Source: Pagrus major
Lineage: Eukaryota > Chordata > Actinopteri > Spariformes > Sparidae
Assembly: GCF_040436345.1 (NCBI RefSeq)
Contig: NC_133219.1
Location: 19,495,458-19,559,457 of the forward strand
Direction of reading: 5' to 3'
DNA length: 64,000 nt
A program made the translations under genes and the position numbers. Below, piece after piece: positions 50,383 to 63,242 of this stretch (position 1 is its first letter; the number at the start of each line of letters is the position of its first letter). The notes below the pieces were generated by a model. The model made no database searches. It was not told the DNA's origin and saw nothing but the letters and a program-made list of their open reading frames with translations.

Positions 50383-50648
50383 TTAAAGGGACACTGTGTA
50401 TTTTTCGGAGAAGAAATACAAACATTATTTACAATACTGATGAGGTAATAATATAAACTCATAAATATTTCCAAAGCTGAATAAACAAGCTGTTCTCAGA
50501 GGAAAAGAAGGTCAGGTTTGGCAGGGTCTGCCAAATATAAACCAAACAGTTTGTTTATTTAGTTTGTTAAAGCATAAAAAAACAGCCATTGAAGATCGTT
50601 CTCTTCTGATTAAAATGCCTTTCCCAAAACTACGTAGTGCACCTTTAA
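50383..50648. mobile_element. TTAA-flanked MITE, family B, copy 2
   Basis: It starts TTAAAGGGACACTGTGTATT and ends CCAAAACTACGTAGTGCACC then TTTAA: a 266-bp element with inverted ends and TTAA on both sides. Confidence 0.9.
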
Positions 50649-51339
50649 ATGTTGGCAGATAGGCAGACAAATCCAAGAACTTGTTTTTTTTTTGCTATCA
50701 CAAGTTTCTTTGATCCCAACTGCAACATCTGGAACAATACTTGTATTTCTTCTGCAATAAATACTTAGTGAGTATAATCATTTCCCTAACCACATCTTAA
50801 TTAATCTCCTTTGTTTGAAACCTGCATTTAACCACTGCTCTGCCATAATCAGGAGCAAATCTCTCTCATTCACTCCCTCCATTTTTTTAAAAAAAATTTT
50901 ATTTTTTATTGTAGCCATGAAAATGATGTACAGCTGAGATCCTTTGACTTTTGTACTGAGCATAGCCCAGAGGTCCCCAGACGTAATGGACTCCCAATTA
51001 GATTTAGACCCCAACATAAAAACCAAGACAACACTATAATGTTCCAGATGGGACTTACTGTGGGTCTCTTGCACCATCCAGTATGTTTACAGTGAACTAT
51101 CCTGCTTTATGATGGTTCTGATCTCACCTCATGTCTATAATATTACTACAGGGACCTGAGAGTCAATGCGTAATGATCTTTTGGTACTTTTTACCCTCTG
51201 GAATAGTTTATTGATGATATTCTTGCTTTTTTTCAGTTTTGCTGTAATATAAATCTATACTAAATTTATTGTGTGAATGTGCTTTAAATCCAGTTTTCAG
51301 AATGGGAAAATCAGTTTATACTTACAAACCTGCTCTTTG

Positions 51340-51707
51340 CACCACCCTTCCTACCCCAGCACCGCCACCCATCCTCCTCCTCCTCCTCCTCCCCCTCCTC
51401 CCTTCCTCCTCCTCTTTTCTCTCCGCTGCTGCTTCCCCAGCGCTGCAGGTTGAATCTATTGCCCCTATTTCCTGTCACATGGGTTGGAAATAGGATCCCT
51501 GCTTTCTACTATCTGTTCCCGTCGTTGTGGTGTCAGTGTAGTAGTAGCTGTTGGACCTGCCTTGAAGTTCAGGGACTTTTTAACGGCGACTCGTGCGCAG
51601 ACCCGGACAGTCAGTCAGTCCAGCAGCCCGCCGGTCTGCATGCGCATCTGTCCGCCAGGCTGCCCTTCACTTCACCTGAGAGCCACTCCAGACTCTTTAA
51701 TCGCACC
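51340..51707 (+). promoter_or_regulatory. Promoter/5' UTR of the downstream signal-peptide gene
   Basis: A CCT/CTT tract at about 51370-51415 is followed by GC-richer sequence, GCATGCGCA at 51638-51646 (NRF1-like) and a Kozak-perfect CACCATGG at the start codon. Local GC is clearly above the flanks. The transcription start is not visible. Confidence 0.55.
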
Positions 51708-51786
51708 ATGGATTCCTGGACAGTCACCTCCGCACTTCTCCTCGCTGGGGTTATGTCTTCTGCGGCTCTAAGTCATTTCGACACCG
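51708..51786 (+). CDS. First coding exon of an unidentified secreted or type I membrane protein
   Basis: ATG in a strong Kozak context (CACCATGG) opens a 26-codon exon, MDSWTVTSALLLAGVMSSAA and then LSHFDT. It has a clear signal peptide with a predicted cut near the SSAA-L segment, and ends in phase 1 at a good donor (ACACCG|GTAAGT). An in-frame upstream ATG at 51450 exists in the same open frame, but its context is weaker and it would bury the signal sequence. No second exon was found in the remaining 12 kb. A phase-1 signal exon followed by a very long first intron is common in neural and Ig/CUB/sushi receptors. The 17q11.2 gene neighbourhood of human DHRS13 also contains SEZ6, so a sez6-type gene is one guess, but the peptide itself does not prove it. 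Confidence 0.65.
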
Positions 51787-53596
51787 GTAAGTCAAAACTT
51801 TTCTGCTCGCCTTCTTTTCTGGGGACGTCTTCTCGATGATTATCTGCGTCGTCGGAGGCGTCTCCAAAGTGGCTCTTTTGCGCACGGGACAAGCTGTTTT
51901 TTTCCTATCATAACACACACACACAACACACACCGTAAAGTACGCTGATTCAAATGTTGTAGCGTTGTTTTCCTATTTTGTGTCGAACACTGCAGTCGCA
52001 GTAACTTCATTCATAGTTCATCGCCTTGGTCCGAGTCCCACTACGGCGCTGTTTCCCAACCGGGAACTGGGATGTTTACAGACGGCGTACAAACAAAAAA
52101 GGAAATGTTTGTGTTGTTATCTGATTTCTGTCTTCTTCTTCTTCTTTTTCTTTCTTTAATATACTGAATAATCTGATTAGACTGCAGTTTCAGTGTTGGA
52201 GTAAACACTTGTGGTCCAAACCGTATCCAAAGGTGTCCTCCGACCTGTAGAGTCAAACTCCTCACAAATAAGGTTCTGTATACATTTAGTAAAGACAAAG
52301 ACATACTCAGGAATCCCCATCTTGTCGTCCTGGAAGCTGCGTTTTTGATTTAATCAGGAAAACGACGAGTTCGTAACCAAAGCCAGCAGCTTTTACGCAC
52401 TCGACTCTCCGGCACATCCTGCGCCTCTAAAGCCTGACATGTTTACCTGTTCTGCATCCGATGCTGTAATCTGATCGACCACACTGTCGTGGTGCATTCT
52501 CACATGTTCGTAATGGTTTCAATGTCCATCATAATCTTTTTTCTTTTTTTTTCTTCATCTTAGTCTGCGCTTCATTACTGGCTATTATGTCTTTAATTGA
52601 GCCGTTTAATGATCGTTTCTTCCTCCCAAAATGAAGTGGAAACCCTCCGCGCGGTCATCTGATATCATCCGCTTAATTCGCCATCAAGTTCAGACTAATA
52701 CGCGGGGACACGCTCGCGTCTGTCTGCAGGACTTCAAAGTTAGAGCCGGATTCCCATTCAGAGCTGCCTTCCCGGAGAGTATTTTCTCCTAATGTGTACG
52801 TCTAATAATGATGACCGCACTAACCGAGCTTCTCCTTGCTGTAATTTGCGCCGCGTTTCATGTCGAAGCAGCAAATCCTCATGCTTTCCTTTTTAATTTT
52901 TTTGTCTCTTAATTATACCCTTGGATTTCAAATTAGAGGGTCCACCATCTGGGCTAGTGCGTAAGTACTCCCATGTGTACCTATGTATTAACAAAGTATT
53001 TAAAGCAATGGTATTCCCCCTCATAACACTGGGGAGAAGAAAGGCCAAGTTTATGTTTAGTTGAAGTCAGCTGTGCCATAGTCACTGCACAGGAAAACAA
53101 TCATTTCATGCGTCTTCAACGAGTCAGTCTCTCGGTGCACACGCAGAGAGGGACTGTTTGATGTTCCCTTAATGTTTGGACACCTAAAGATTTAATCCAC
53201 CCTAAATTACAGTTAAGGCACAGCTGTTAGTTCAACCACAGATTATTTGCTAGATGTCTTCAGCAGTCGATACCAGAAAACTGGTCCTGTGTGTTAAATG
53301 TCAGTGTCATGCCCTCAGAATCAAAGAGTAAGTACTTCTTCCCAGAGAAATCCAATCAGAGGAGATTAAGTTTATGAGTGATGCAACATGCAAGAACCTC
53401 GGGGGGAATGTGCGAGGCAGGTCGAGGACAAGTTGACACACCAAAATATCTGCCACACTGCACTGAAATGCTCGATGTGGATGTTATAAGAGAGCTACTT
53501 ACATCTCAGATCAAAATCTGGGCATGTGCACAAAAGAATCCTCAAAAACAGCAGAATTTAAATTAAACTGCTCAGGCCAGGTGATACAGCAGCGTA

Positions 53597-53932
53597 TTAA
53601 AGGGGCGCTGTGTAGTTTTGGAGAAGAAATTCAATATTGACAATATTAACATGGTAATAATACAAACTCAGAAATATGTATCTTGTCCATAAGTGAATAA
53701 ACAAGCTGTTCTCAGAGGAAAATAAGGTCCCCAGAAAACTGTTTGAAGCTAGAAAGGTGGCAGGGTCAAGTAAAACAGTATGAAACTGTGTTTGTCCTTG
53801 AAGGTCTGTTTGTTTATTCAGTTCATTCAGTCATGAAAACAAAGAGAGTTTGTTTATTTAGTTTGTCATTGAAGCTCTTTCTCTTCTACTTAAAATTCCT
53901 TCCCCAAAACTACATACATAGTGCACCTTTAA
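53597..53932. mobile_element. TTAA-flanked MITE, family B, copy 3
   Basis: It starts TTAAAGGGGCGCTGTGTAGT and ends CATAGTGCACCTTTAA, with TTAA on both sides. It carries a longer interior than copy 2, including two TTTGTTTATT-AGTT segments that look like a local duplication. A second terminus-like string (TAGAGCGCCTTTAA) follows at 53961-53974. Confidence 0.9.
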
Positions 53933-54882
53933 TACATGTACATTGCTACAAAATGTTGCATAGAGCGCCTTTAATACTTTGCAGAGTGCCAGCAGCTGTT
54001 GCCTCTGCGACAGCGTGTCTAAAACAATTATACTGGAGTGCTTTCACTGTCCTGCTCGGCTGCAGCAGCGCATCAAGCAGAGGTGTATTAACAGCATAAG
54101 TGTTTTTAATCTTGTGCTGAGGGACAATCGTGCGCTCAGTGATATGCGTGCACACAAACAGAGACGCGGCAAAATGTGAGAGATGACGTGTTGCAGGAAC
54201 AGCTAAGTGCCTTTATACAACCTATAATGTGAGAATGGGCCCATTCAGCCCACTTTATACTCAACGTGTGCAGTGTTAGTTCACCACAGGCCCTTAACAT
54301 TAATGTATATGATGTCTCCTCCACCTGAGCTCAGAGGCTTTATAAAGAAACCCATCCAGACTCCCACATTATGTTTTGTCGTTGCTCACTTGGCAGCTGC
54401 TCAGGCCCTTCACGCAAATGTACACACAAGTGGAAGCCGAATCCTGTCAGAGCTGTCAAGATGAGGCGTAATTGAGCTACTCTGTAAGCCGGTAATGATG
54501 CAGCTGATGGTGTTGATGTCGTGAACAAGCTCGAGCTGGTTAATCAGCGTGGAATTATTTTGTTCTTGATGTTTCTGGTGTCCATGACCAGTCTTACTGG
54601 CCGCTTGATGATGGGGGATCAGAGGTGAAAGCAGTTATGAGGGTCCCACAGTGCATTGCAGACTCACATGTATATTTTTTGTTTATGTAAATTAGGCTTC
54701 ATCTTATTGAAATGGAGGTTGAGGAAGCTTTTTCATGTTCCTGTTACAGTGTTAATGTGACTCACCTTCAAAGTGATCCTTTGTAAGTTCGGTGGCAGGG
54801 TGAGCAAGCTGTTTTCCTGTTAGTACACGCAAGGATAACCTATAATCTATCCTAGTGGTTCCCTGCCTGGGTCAGGGGATGG

Positions 54883-55319
54883 TTAAAGGAATAGTTTGTC
54901 ATTTTGGGAAATGTGCTTATTTGCTATTCTTGCTGAGAGTTAGATGAGAAGATTGTTACCACTCTCACACATGTCAGCTAAATATGAAGCACCAACCAAC
55001 AGCTGGTGAGCTCATCACAAAGACTGGAAAACAGCTAGCCTAGCTCTGTCCAATAGGCTGAAATAGTCTGATACATAAACCCTGTTAAACTGGGACATGT
55101 CTTTAGTACAGTTTGGTTTTTACAGATTAGACAAATTAGAAATAATGTAGTGAGCTTTGGGGGTGTTGCTAAGTGGATTTCATTGTTTTCACTGTTTTCA
55201 TTTGTTTCCAGTCTTTGTGCTAAGCCAAGCTTCATATTCAGAGGACAAATTTGAGAGTGATATCGATCTTCTCTCTACCAAAAAGCAAATAATTGTATTT
55301 TCTAAATTATTGTTCCATA
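54883..55319. mobile_element. TTAA-type foldback element, family C
   Basis: The left arm starts TTAAAGGAATAGTTTGTCAT and includes GAGAGTTAGATGAGAAGATT and CACAAAGACTGGAAA. The right arm is its inverse: TTTCCAGTCTTTGTG, GCTTCATATTC, GAGAGTGATATCGATCTTCTC. Each arm is over 100 bp, and the unit closely resembles a very abundant fish repeat I recall. The right terminus is degraded. Confidence 0.85.
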
Positions 55320-57253
55320 GTGCAGGAGTGAATCTTAAATCTTTCTCTTGTCTTTGCAATTTTCTTGTAAAATTCTGAATTGATTTACCCTTTCAGGCCT
55401 GTTGTAATTATTCAAATGAAAGAATCTGAAAAAGGGAAAATAACTCTTTTGTTGAACCGCTCACCGTTCATTGTTGAATGCAACCTGTCACAGGAGATCG
55501 TAAGAAGGGAATGCTTTGATTTAGAGGTTCACACAGCAACAACTGATCTGTCTGATCACACTTTTCGCAGCCGTGATTAACAGCGAGAGTTTCAACGAGA
55601 GCGACGTGAAACAAGTGGAATCACGACCTGTCTATCACTGGACTTTCTTTGACTTTTAAAGGTTTGTTTTGTGTTGAGCTGAGGCTTGAAAAGGACATGC
55701 TGTGACATTTTGGCAATGTGCGATACACTCTCATTACATGATCACACAAGACAGAGCTGTCAGAAATACAGCCTGATGAAGAAAACATCAGGTTAATACG
55801 CTCGACCAACTGAATCTTTGGCTGATCAGTGCAGGCGAGAGGGCTTTCTTTTCCTCTGCAGTCTATGCCAAGTCTCTACTTAACTAGACATGCATGAAAT
55901 AACTTCTAAGGCCACACTGAGAAGATTTGCAAAGGCTGATTTCTGCGCAGAGACGTCTATAATCTAATAACTTGCTGCAGGTGAATCACCTCGAATATTT
56001 CCAGACCAAATTGGAGATTTTTAGGCTTTTTACTCTCATTCAACACAGCCACTCTTCCTTCTTCCTTAAAGCACTGTAGGCACCAAACAGAGCGATTGGG
56101 GGATGAATGACAGCATGTGTTGTGATTCCTCTTTGTAGCCTAACACGCATATAAGCTGCTGCATAAACTGGCAACCCTCTGTTTCATCTGGCAGCCTGCT
56201 CTGTTTCCTGCCCCCCGTCTGATCGCTGTCCAGCAGGGCATGATGCACTCGGCCGCAGACGGAACTGGGCGTCTCTGTGTGGCGCAGTGGGAGAGGCGAG
56301 GTGGCCGGAGCGCGGTTTGAAGCACTGCACGGACTCCTAAACAGTAGCTCACACAAAAGTCTGGATTGTAGTTTCTAAGGCTGGCAACAGTCGTGCAGCT
56401 TCTGTGTTCACTAGGTCGAAGTGGGATTGATAGGAGTCTGCAGTGTGTTTTCAGTTGTTTGCATTGACTGTGCGTGTTTGTGCGTGCATGTGTTCACCTG
56501 TCAGTCTCGAGGAGGCCAGAAGCTTTTTAACATTTCTGTAGCCTTTGGTCATATTACATGACCAGCTTCATCAGCAGGATGTTAATAACACTTTATGGAC
56601 TTCATGTCTCAAACAAGAGTTTCAAACAATGTCCTAAATAGTGAAAAATGACCATCAATGCAGGCCAGAGCCCAGGGTAACATCCTCAAATCACTTGTGA
56701 TCGCCGACCAACAGTAGAAAACTCAAAGATGTTTCAATGTAAAGCGATGTCAAAACAAAGAAAGAATCAGATTCTCACATTTAGCAAGCTGGAAACGACA
56801 CATTCGACAGCCTCCCTTTTAAGACTGATCATTAATTTTCTGCCACTCAACTATTCAGTTAAACAGCTAGTAATTTCAACACTACATGCGTGTGTTTGAG
56901 TCCAGTTTAAATGTGAAGCAGCTGTGGCTTTCCAGAGCCTCTATAAACCTCCAACGTTCCTGTTCCTGATTTTAAAGGGGCCATGTCAAGTGTCAAACCA
57001 AGAGGTCTCACATCTTCTATCTGATGCCCCTCCTTTCATGTAACCCCCCCCCCCCCATACACACTAACACACATAACCACAGACACATACACACACAAAA
57101 ACCACTCTCTGTCTCTGCCCAATCCACAACTCTCTCTCATCCAGCCAATCACCATATCTGTCTTGAATTAATCCACTTTCAAACGCAGTCCATACAGTGC
57201 AGTTTATGACTGGCCTCCATCAACCTTTGTAACCCCTGAGACAGAGAGATCTT

Positions 57254-57314
57254 TGTGTGTCTGTGTGTGTGTGTGTGAGAGAGAGAGAGATAGAGAGATA
57301 GAGAGAGAGAGAGA
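57254..57314. repeat. Compound GT/GA microsatellite
   Basis: A GT run leads directly into a GAGA run with GATA interruptions. A C13 homopolymer-like tract lies nearby at about 57043-57055. Confidence 0.92.
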
Positions 57315-57740
57315 TACTCTGAATCGTCTGCCTCGGAAGATAATAACAGGCCATCTTCAGCCAGGATCTGAAGAAACACGAGCTGGTGTTGGCAGAAGGG
57401 ATCGCAATGGAGCGCTGGTTTGAGGAGGGACAGCGGGTTCTTAAAGAGTTTAGCATAAGGGCTTTCGGTGTGTGGGTAAACCCTCTGAGCTCAGTGTGGG
57501 GAGTGTCAGAGGGCATTATGGGAAGAGGGTGCATGGGTCTGGGTCTCAGATGTGGGCTGTGCGGTGTCCTCCCCCCCCGCTTTTCCGGTTCATAGATGGA
57601 GAGCTTCTGTGCTGCAGACACAAGTTCGCACAAACCACTGTGGTAGATTGGAGTAGCGTACAGTACTGTGTGTGTGTCTAAGTAGCCGTTCATGATTAAA
57701 GATGTGACTGTGTGTAGACACCAGTGGGAGTTTCAGACTT

Positions 57741-58243
57741 TATGGAAACTTATTATACTCATTTTCAGGTTCATCATTTTATTTTCGGTTACTACTTGAA
57801 TATGTTTACATGCTTCAATGCTCAGAAAACACAATAGTTTTTCTCACACTGTCCAGTGCTGCAGCACTGTATCCCCCTCTGTCTGAAACGCTCTGTTTTA
57901 GCGCCTGTCTCTTTAAGCCCCCCTCCCGAATATCCAGTCACCTCTGATTGGTCAGCTCACACACCTGAGCCAGCCTCGCTAACAACAAAAGAGCAGCCGT
58001 GCTAAATCAATTCTTACGACCAAAACTAGCTGTAAGGCATAAATCATGCAAATGTGTGATGTGAAGTCTCAGAATTAAAGGCGGGACTACTGACGAGGTG
58101 TTCAGGAGCGGTGTTTTCTGTTGGAGAGAGGAGCTTCTGTCTGACTTTTTATTTTTCAAGATCTTTTTAGTGCACAAAAACCTATATAATGTAAAACACT
58201 GAAGCAAAGGGAAAAGTCCAAAAAGCATAATAGGTCTCATTTA
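57741..58243. mobile_element. MITE, family E (ends resembling GGGGACCTATTATGC)
   Basis: The left end has ACTTATTATACTCATTTTCA and the right end AAAGCATAATAGGTCTCATT, which are inverted relatives. The interior contains CTGTCTCTTTAAGCCC, TCTGATTGGTCAGCTC and CACACCTGAGCCAGCCTCGC, which I recall as the body of a common fish repeat. The TTAA ends are eroded here. Confidence 0.75.
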
Positions 58244-60111
58244 GGACAGAAGACATTTTTATAATGTAGGTTAACTTTGGTTCTTAGTATGACCCGGACC
58301 GTGCACATTAATCGGGTGAATGACCCATCCCCTTTTTTGAGTGAACATAACAAGGAAAGCATTGTAAACAAAAACATATTTATACATACAAACATAGAAA
58401 GCCTTATTAAAAATTCTTAATTTTATTAAAATATTTATTCTTAGAAAAAAATCATGTGCTAGAATAAACATTAATCTATAGTGCAAGTAAATTATTCTCA
58501 TGTTGAAGGCGTCAGTGCTAGTAATAAAGTCACCTAGAATTATCAGATGCCTCAGCTCTACAGTACGCACCATTTTAGCATCTTTCAGCCCATTGTTTTG
58601 GTTTTTATATTCCTCAGCTAGTTTGGTTTACACTCGTCAGCGTTGTTTGGTCTGCAGCAGCTGTTTAGTCTGAAAAAACAACTGCGTGCTACCTGCTTAG
58701 CGCCAAAAAGCAGACCAAGTTAGCGACCAGCTGCTGGAGACAGCATTTAGATGCTAAAGAGCTAGATATTATCCTCACGAGTTGGTGGAGACCAATCCCG
58801 AGCAAAGTGACAAGTTTAGCATACATTTGTAAGGTGGCATTAAACACAACTCCAAATGAACGCTTATGTTGTCCTGTTTCAACCTGATGTTTAGATAGGC
58901 AACCGTCTGCCAGCAAGAAGGCCATAGCATTTTTATTTATATACTACTGAAAATGTTCACTGTTTTAATGTAAACTGTCAAACATCACACTTAAACTGTT
59001 TGGGTGAGGATATTACACTCAGGGTAGTGACATCATTGGTCTGTTGTTCTCTTTTCTAACTTTAAAGATAATGTGAGTCGCTTGCCTTTCATTCAAGGGC
59101 ATGCAAAAGTGTTGGCATCAATCACAGGACAGAACAATCTACCGGGGACACATGGTTGCTTTTATGGCCTATTTTCTCATCACTCATTGGAATCATGAGC
59201 AAGCTGACAAATGGGGCAAGTCTCCCTAAAACTTTCGTACACTCTACAAAACTTTATGTGCAGGTTCAGTCAGTATGTCCTGGTTGTTTTCACAGTAAAC
59301 CAAGTCAGTCTGCCTCCTCTTTGTGTTGCATCCATGCGTAATCAGCTCCACACCAGCCCATATGGCGCCCTCATGATTCTTCAGTGGAATGCCCCAAGAG
59401 GTTACGTTTACCAAGACAACAAAACACAGCAACAAAGACCGACCACGCATATCGACTTCAACTGACACTGTTACTGTGAGGTGACCGACAGCAGAACGGG
59501 CTGTTGAGTTATGGTGCAGAGATACTAACATGCTACTTTGCTCTTGGCTCTCCTTCTTGAGCGAGTAACGCACGAGATCACCTCACATAATTACAAGCAG
59601 AAATATAAGATCATCTTTATCGGGGTTATAGTTTTGTAGATTTAAACATTATTTTGTCAAGGAAAAATGCTAAACTTTTGCTGGTTCCAGCTTCTCTGCT
59701 GCTTTCCTTCTCAGAACTTTTTCTCACATTTGAAAGACTGAACAATTAAAGATCATATTCACATGGCGGCCATTTTCCTCTGATGTCAGACTCAGTGGGA
59801 GGTTTAATTTCATACTGCATAAGTTGTATAGACGTTGTATAGTCTGACTAATTGTTATCACTACTTTCTGATTGATCAGCAACAATTAGCCATTATTAAC
59901 ATACTTGACTCGATACCCCGTTAGCTAACGTTAGCATTGAAGCACTTCCTAGCCAACGTTACTATTTGATTACATACGCTTCTCCTTTCAGGGTCCAATA
60001 GATATGTCCAAGATGTGTGTTGATATTTTAGAATTTCTTTGTCATTTAAGATAGTAAATGAAGGGTCTTTGGGTTTTGACGTCACTTGAGCATTTTTCCT
60101 CATTTTTCTGA

Positions 60112-60440
60112 TCTTGTATGGTACAGGGTTATTCCGATACCGATACCAGAATCGAAAATGCGTCCGATACATCCTAAAATGCTTTGATCTATCTGATACC
60201 ATGTAATGTATTTAGCAGAAACTAAATCCTGATACTTTCCAGCAGCGTCAACTACACTTGTGTGCAACTTAACAAATTTGTTTGGTATCAAACTGGTACT
60301 CAGCATTGGTGTTGTGAAGGAAAAAATTGTACTGGAACATCTCAATTTATAGACTACGATAAACTGAGTAATCATGAGATTAACAAGCAGATAATGAAAT
60401 TCATTGATAATGAAAATAATCATTAGTTGCAGCTCTATAA
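60112..60440. repeat. Diverged interspersed repeats, including CCGATACCGATACC and an inverted GCTGCAACTAATG-type unit
   Basis: TTATTCCGATACCGATACCA opens a stretch resembling fish hAT-type MITE sequence. It is followed by the inverse of the repeat seen at 47263. Boundaries cannot be set by eye. Confidence 0.4.
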
Positions 60441-63242
60441 TCAACAGATTGGGAAAAAAAAGTTAGTTTTAGCTGCCCTGTAAATAACACATCAAATCTC
60501 CCACCAGAAGAAAAATATGGTTCGTGCAGGAGTAAAAACAGGCTAGGAAGAGGCTCTTCTTTCCAATCACACAATACAGTTGTACATTTGTATGTTACCT
60601 CGTTGACAACAAGGTAGCTTTAAAACTAAGCCACAGCTCATTAAAGAAACCTCCTCATCTAGTGCTCCAGGGACAGTAGCACAAGCTCACAGACGCTACC
60701 TAGCAGTGTAAGAAGAGGAGACAGGGATGAGCTGCACTCATTGTAGAGCCAGACAAAGAGAGTAGAAAGTTTTAAATGAAAGAAAATAGAGCATTTTCCT
60801 TTTTGCGTATCCCAACTCTCATGGTACTCAGCATGCCTTGACTTGTGAAGACAGGCCAAAGTTTTGAAGAATTCCCTCATTTGCTTGGCCAAAAGTACGT
60901 TGAATCTGGCTCACAGTTGGTAACAGAAGAAGGGGAATAAAAAAGTCCTCTGGGTCAGAAATGTGTGCTTCTGTGTCAAGCAGCTGCCCATTTACTTCCT
61001 GCTGACCTCTGGGTGGTGCCCTCCGAAGGTCAAGTTGCGGGCAACGCCCTTGTTCTTCCATGCCAAGGGATTGGACTGCCCATAAAACCACCAACCACTA
61101 AGACGGAGAAACAGACCTAGTTATTATAAACACAATCATGCTTATTATCGTGCCACTGTGATTCTCGTCCTGTCGTGTTCAAAGGCTTATTTGTTCAAGT
61201 ACCTCTCTCCATGTCAGTCCCCGCTCTCCCCATTTCTCTTTTTGAATGTCTGTTGACTTATTCATTTTTCTCTCACCTTGTGCAAATCACCACCTGCCAG
61301 GCGGTTAGTCGGGCAACCCGGCATGCAAAGCAGCCAGACCAGTTCCAGCTTTAGGATCTGTGATGGCGATGGTGGCGCATGGATAGCCTCCCTCAGAGGT
61401 GACAAGGCATGACGGGTGCGATAGTCATGTAAAGCACAGAGCGGCGAGAGACAGAGGCGTCCTCAAACAAAGTGGAGTGAGGTTGACTGTGTCACTTTGG
61501 TCCCTGATCCACGGAGGCGGTCCTGTGAGACAACATGAAATTAAGCTGTCAAGCTGCTGCTGGCTGTACACAACTGTCAGGCTTGAAAGAGATAAACAAT
61601 GTTTAGGTGGGAGAGTGCACACAGAGTGGCTAGAGTAGTGGTTTGTGAGGTTTTGTTGCTCAAAGGTCAGTCAAGACCAGAGTATTTTTTCTGAATGAGC
61701 TGTGACATGTTGTGTTTGGATGCAGCTCTGTTAAGAAACGTCTTTACTTTTTCTCTCCCAACTCTTCACCTCAAAGTATCTAAAAGTTTTCTTCCTCCTT
61801 CTCTTGTAACTAATTCTCCCCCTCTTTCCTTTCCCTCTTTTGCACATTTTAATACTATTATGCATGAGATGTGTACCCTGGCCTCTTCGTGTACCTTGAC
61901 ATTTGCGTATGCATGAGGAGACCCACTCCAGTCAATGCCGAGTGACATTCTCTCTCAGCTTTGCTGGTGCTCTCTGCAGCAGCCAGAGCCCATCAGCTGG
62001 AACACACTCCAGGGCGAGGGGGTAAATCAAATAGTCAGAGAACAGTAATGAAATACCATAGAGCCTTATGCTCCTCTATGAATTCTATTAACTTTCAAAC
62101 AAACAATTGTTTTCATTATCAAAACCCAATTTAATTCACAGAGAATGGAATTTTAAAGGAGGTTTTAAGGCCCCGGGGAGGAAGTGGCTAGTGCGTGAAG
62201 ACGTTACACAAAATCTAGCTTTCTGCCTCAAAGCTGGATTAATACACTGACGTGAAATCAAAGTAGAGTGTTATCAGCTCTGGGCCTGCTGATAAAAGGG
62301 AGTGCAGCTTTGCCATTCCCTAATAGCGCTCATTGGCTGGTCTTTTGTTTCTGCATTTCAACGAGAACAGGAAAAAACGATTAGACTGTGGTTTGATTTG
62401 TTTTGGTACAAGCCCAAAACCATTCTGGCTTCCTGTCTCCGTATTTCTCTTTTTGAACATACTATTAATAAAGCTTTTGACATAGTATGATTAAGGTAAA
62501 TTAGCTGTTATTCTTTCTTTGATTCAAACATGTAACATGTTCCAAACATCTCGCCAGTGATTGGTCGGGTGTTTTTACAAAAAATCTCCACAGGCTGAGT
62601 TTCAAAGCAACCATGTATTTTTGTGGTGTCACATGCAATTCTGAGTTTTGAGAAGCGTAACCAAGAACATAACGGGAGGATATTGAATTGCTACTGTGTG
62701 AGACATGACCTGTCCGGCGAACCTAGTTCTTTTTATACAGCAGTTATGGTTGGGCCAGGGCCACTGAGGTCTCTGCTCTGCTGCGGTAGAGTAATGGCAA
62801 CCACTTTAAATAAATGGAGAGTAATTTAGCTGCTGAGCCCCGGGGTCTGGTTAGTGTCCAGCTGCAGCAGTTTGTGGCCAAAGAGGCAAATTGTCGCCTT
62901 TCCTCTTTGCTGGAAACGCCCACCTACAGCACTGATTCGACAAGGCCAAGCAAGTGGACATGGCTAAATGGACAGAGCAAACATTTGGACAAGTGAAGGG
63001 AGCAGACGTAGCTAAGTGGACAGCAAACAAAGGAACAAAGCCAGTAGCGGGCAGAGCTAAGAAGCCGTGACAGTGGATCAGAGAGTGCAGAACAGGGGTT
63101 GCACGACATGTTTCAGTGTGGTCATTTCTGAAGGAATATGGAAATAAACATCCATTAGCTTGAGCTGCGATAGCACAGTGATAGTTAACTGAACTTTACC
63201 AGTTCATGGACCCTACTTTACAAACGCATAGGAACATCTCAG

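Larger units (their letters stand above)
36291..51270. other. 15-kb intergenic region without a supportable gene
   Basis: The region between the susd2 3' end and the promoter of the next gene. Open frames on both strands are short, lack recognisable domains and have no consistent splice pattern. It contains several mobile-element copies and microsatellites, listed separately. Distal regulatory sequence for the downstream gene could lie here but cannot be recognised without comparison. Confidence 0.65.

Noticed and set aside
51450-51707. In-frame upstream ATG extending the 51708 exon by 86 codons
   Set aside because: It has a weaker start context and a low-complexity translation, and it would place the signal peptide internally. 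The CACCATGG start is far more plausible.
57220-57693. 157-codon minus-strand open frame
   Set aside because: Its end is low-complexity sequence from the GT/GA microsatellite, and the rest matches no family and shows no gene signals.
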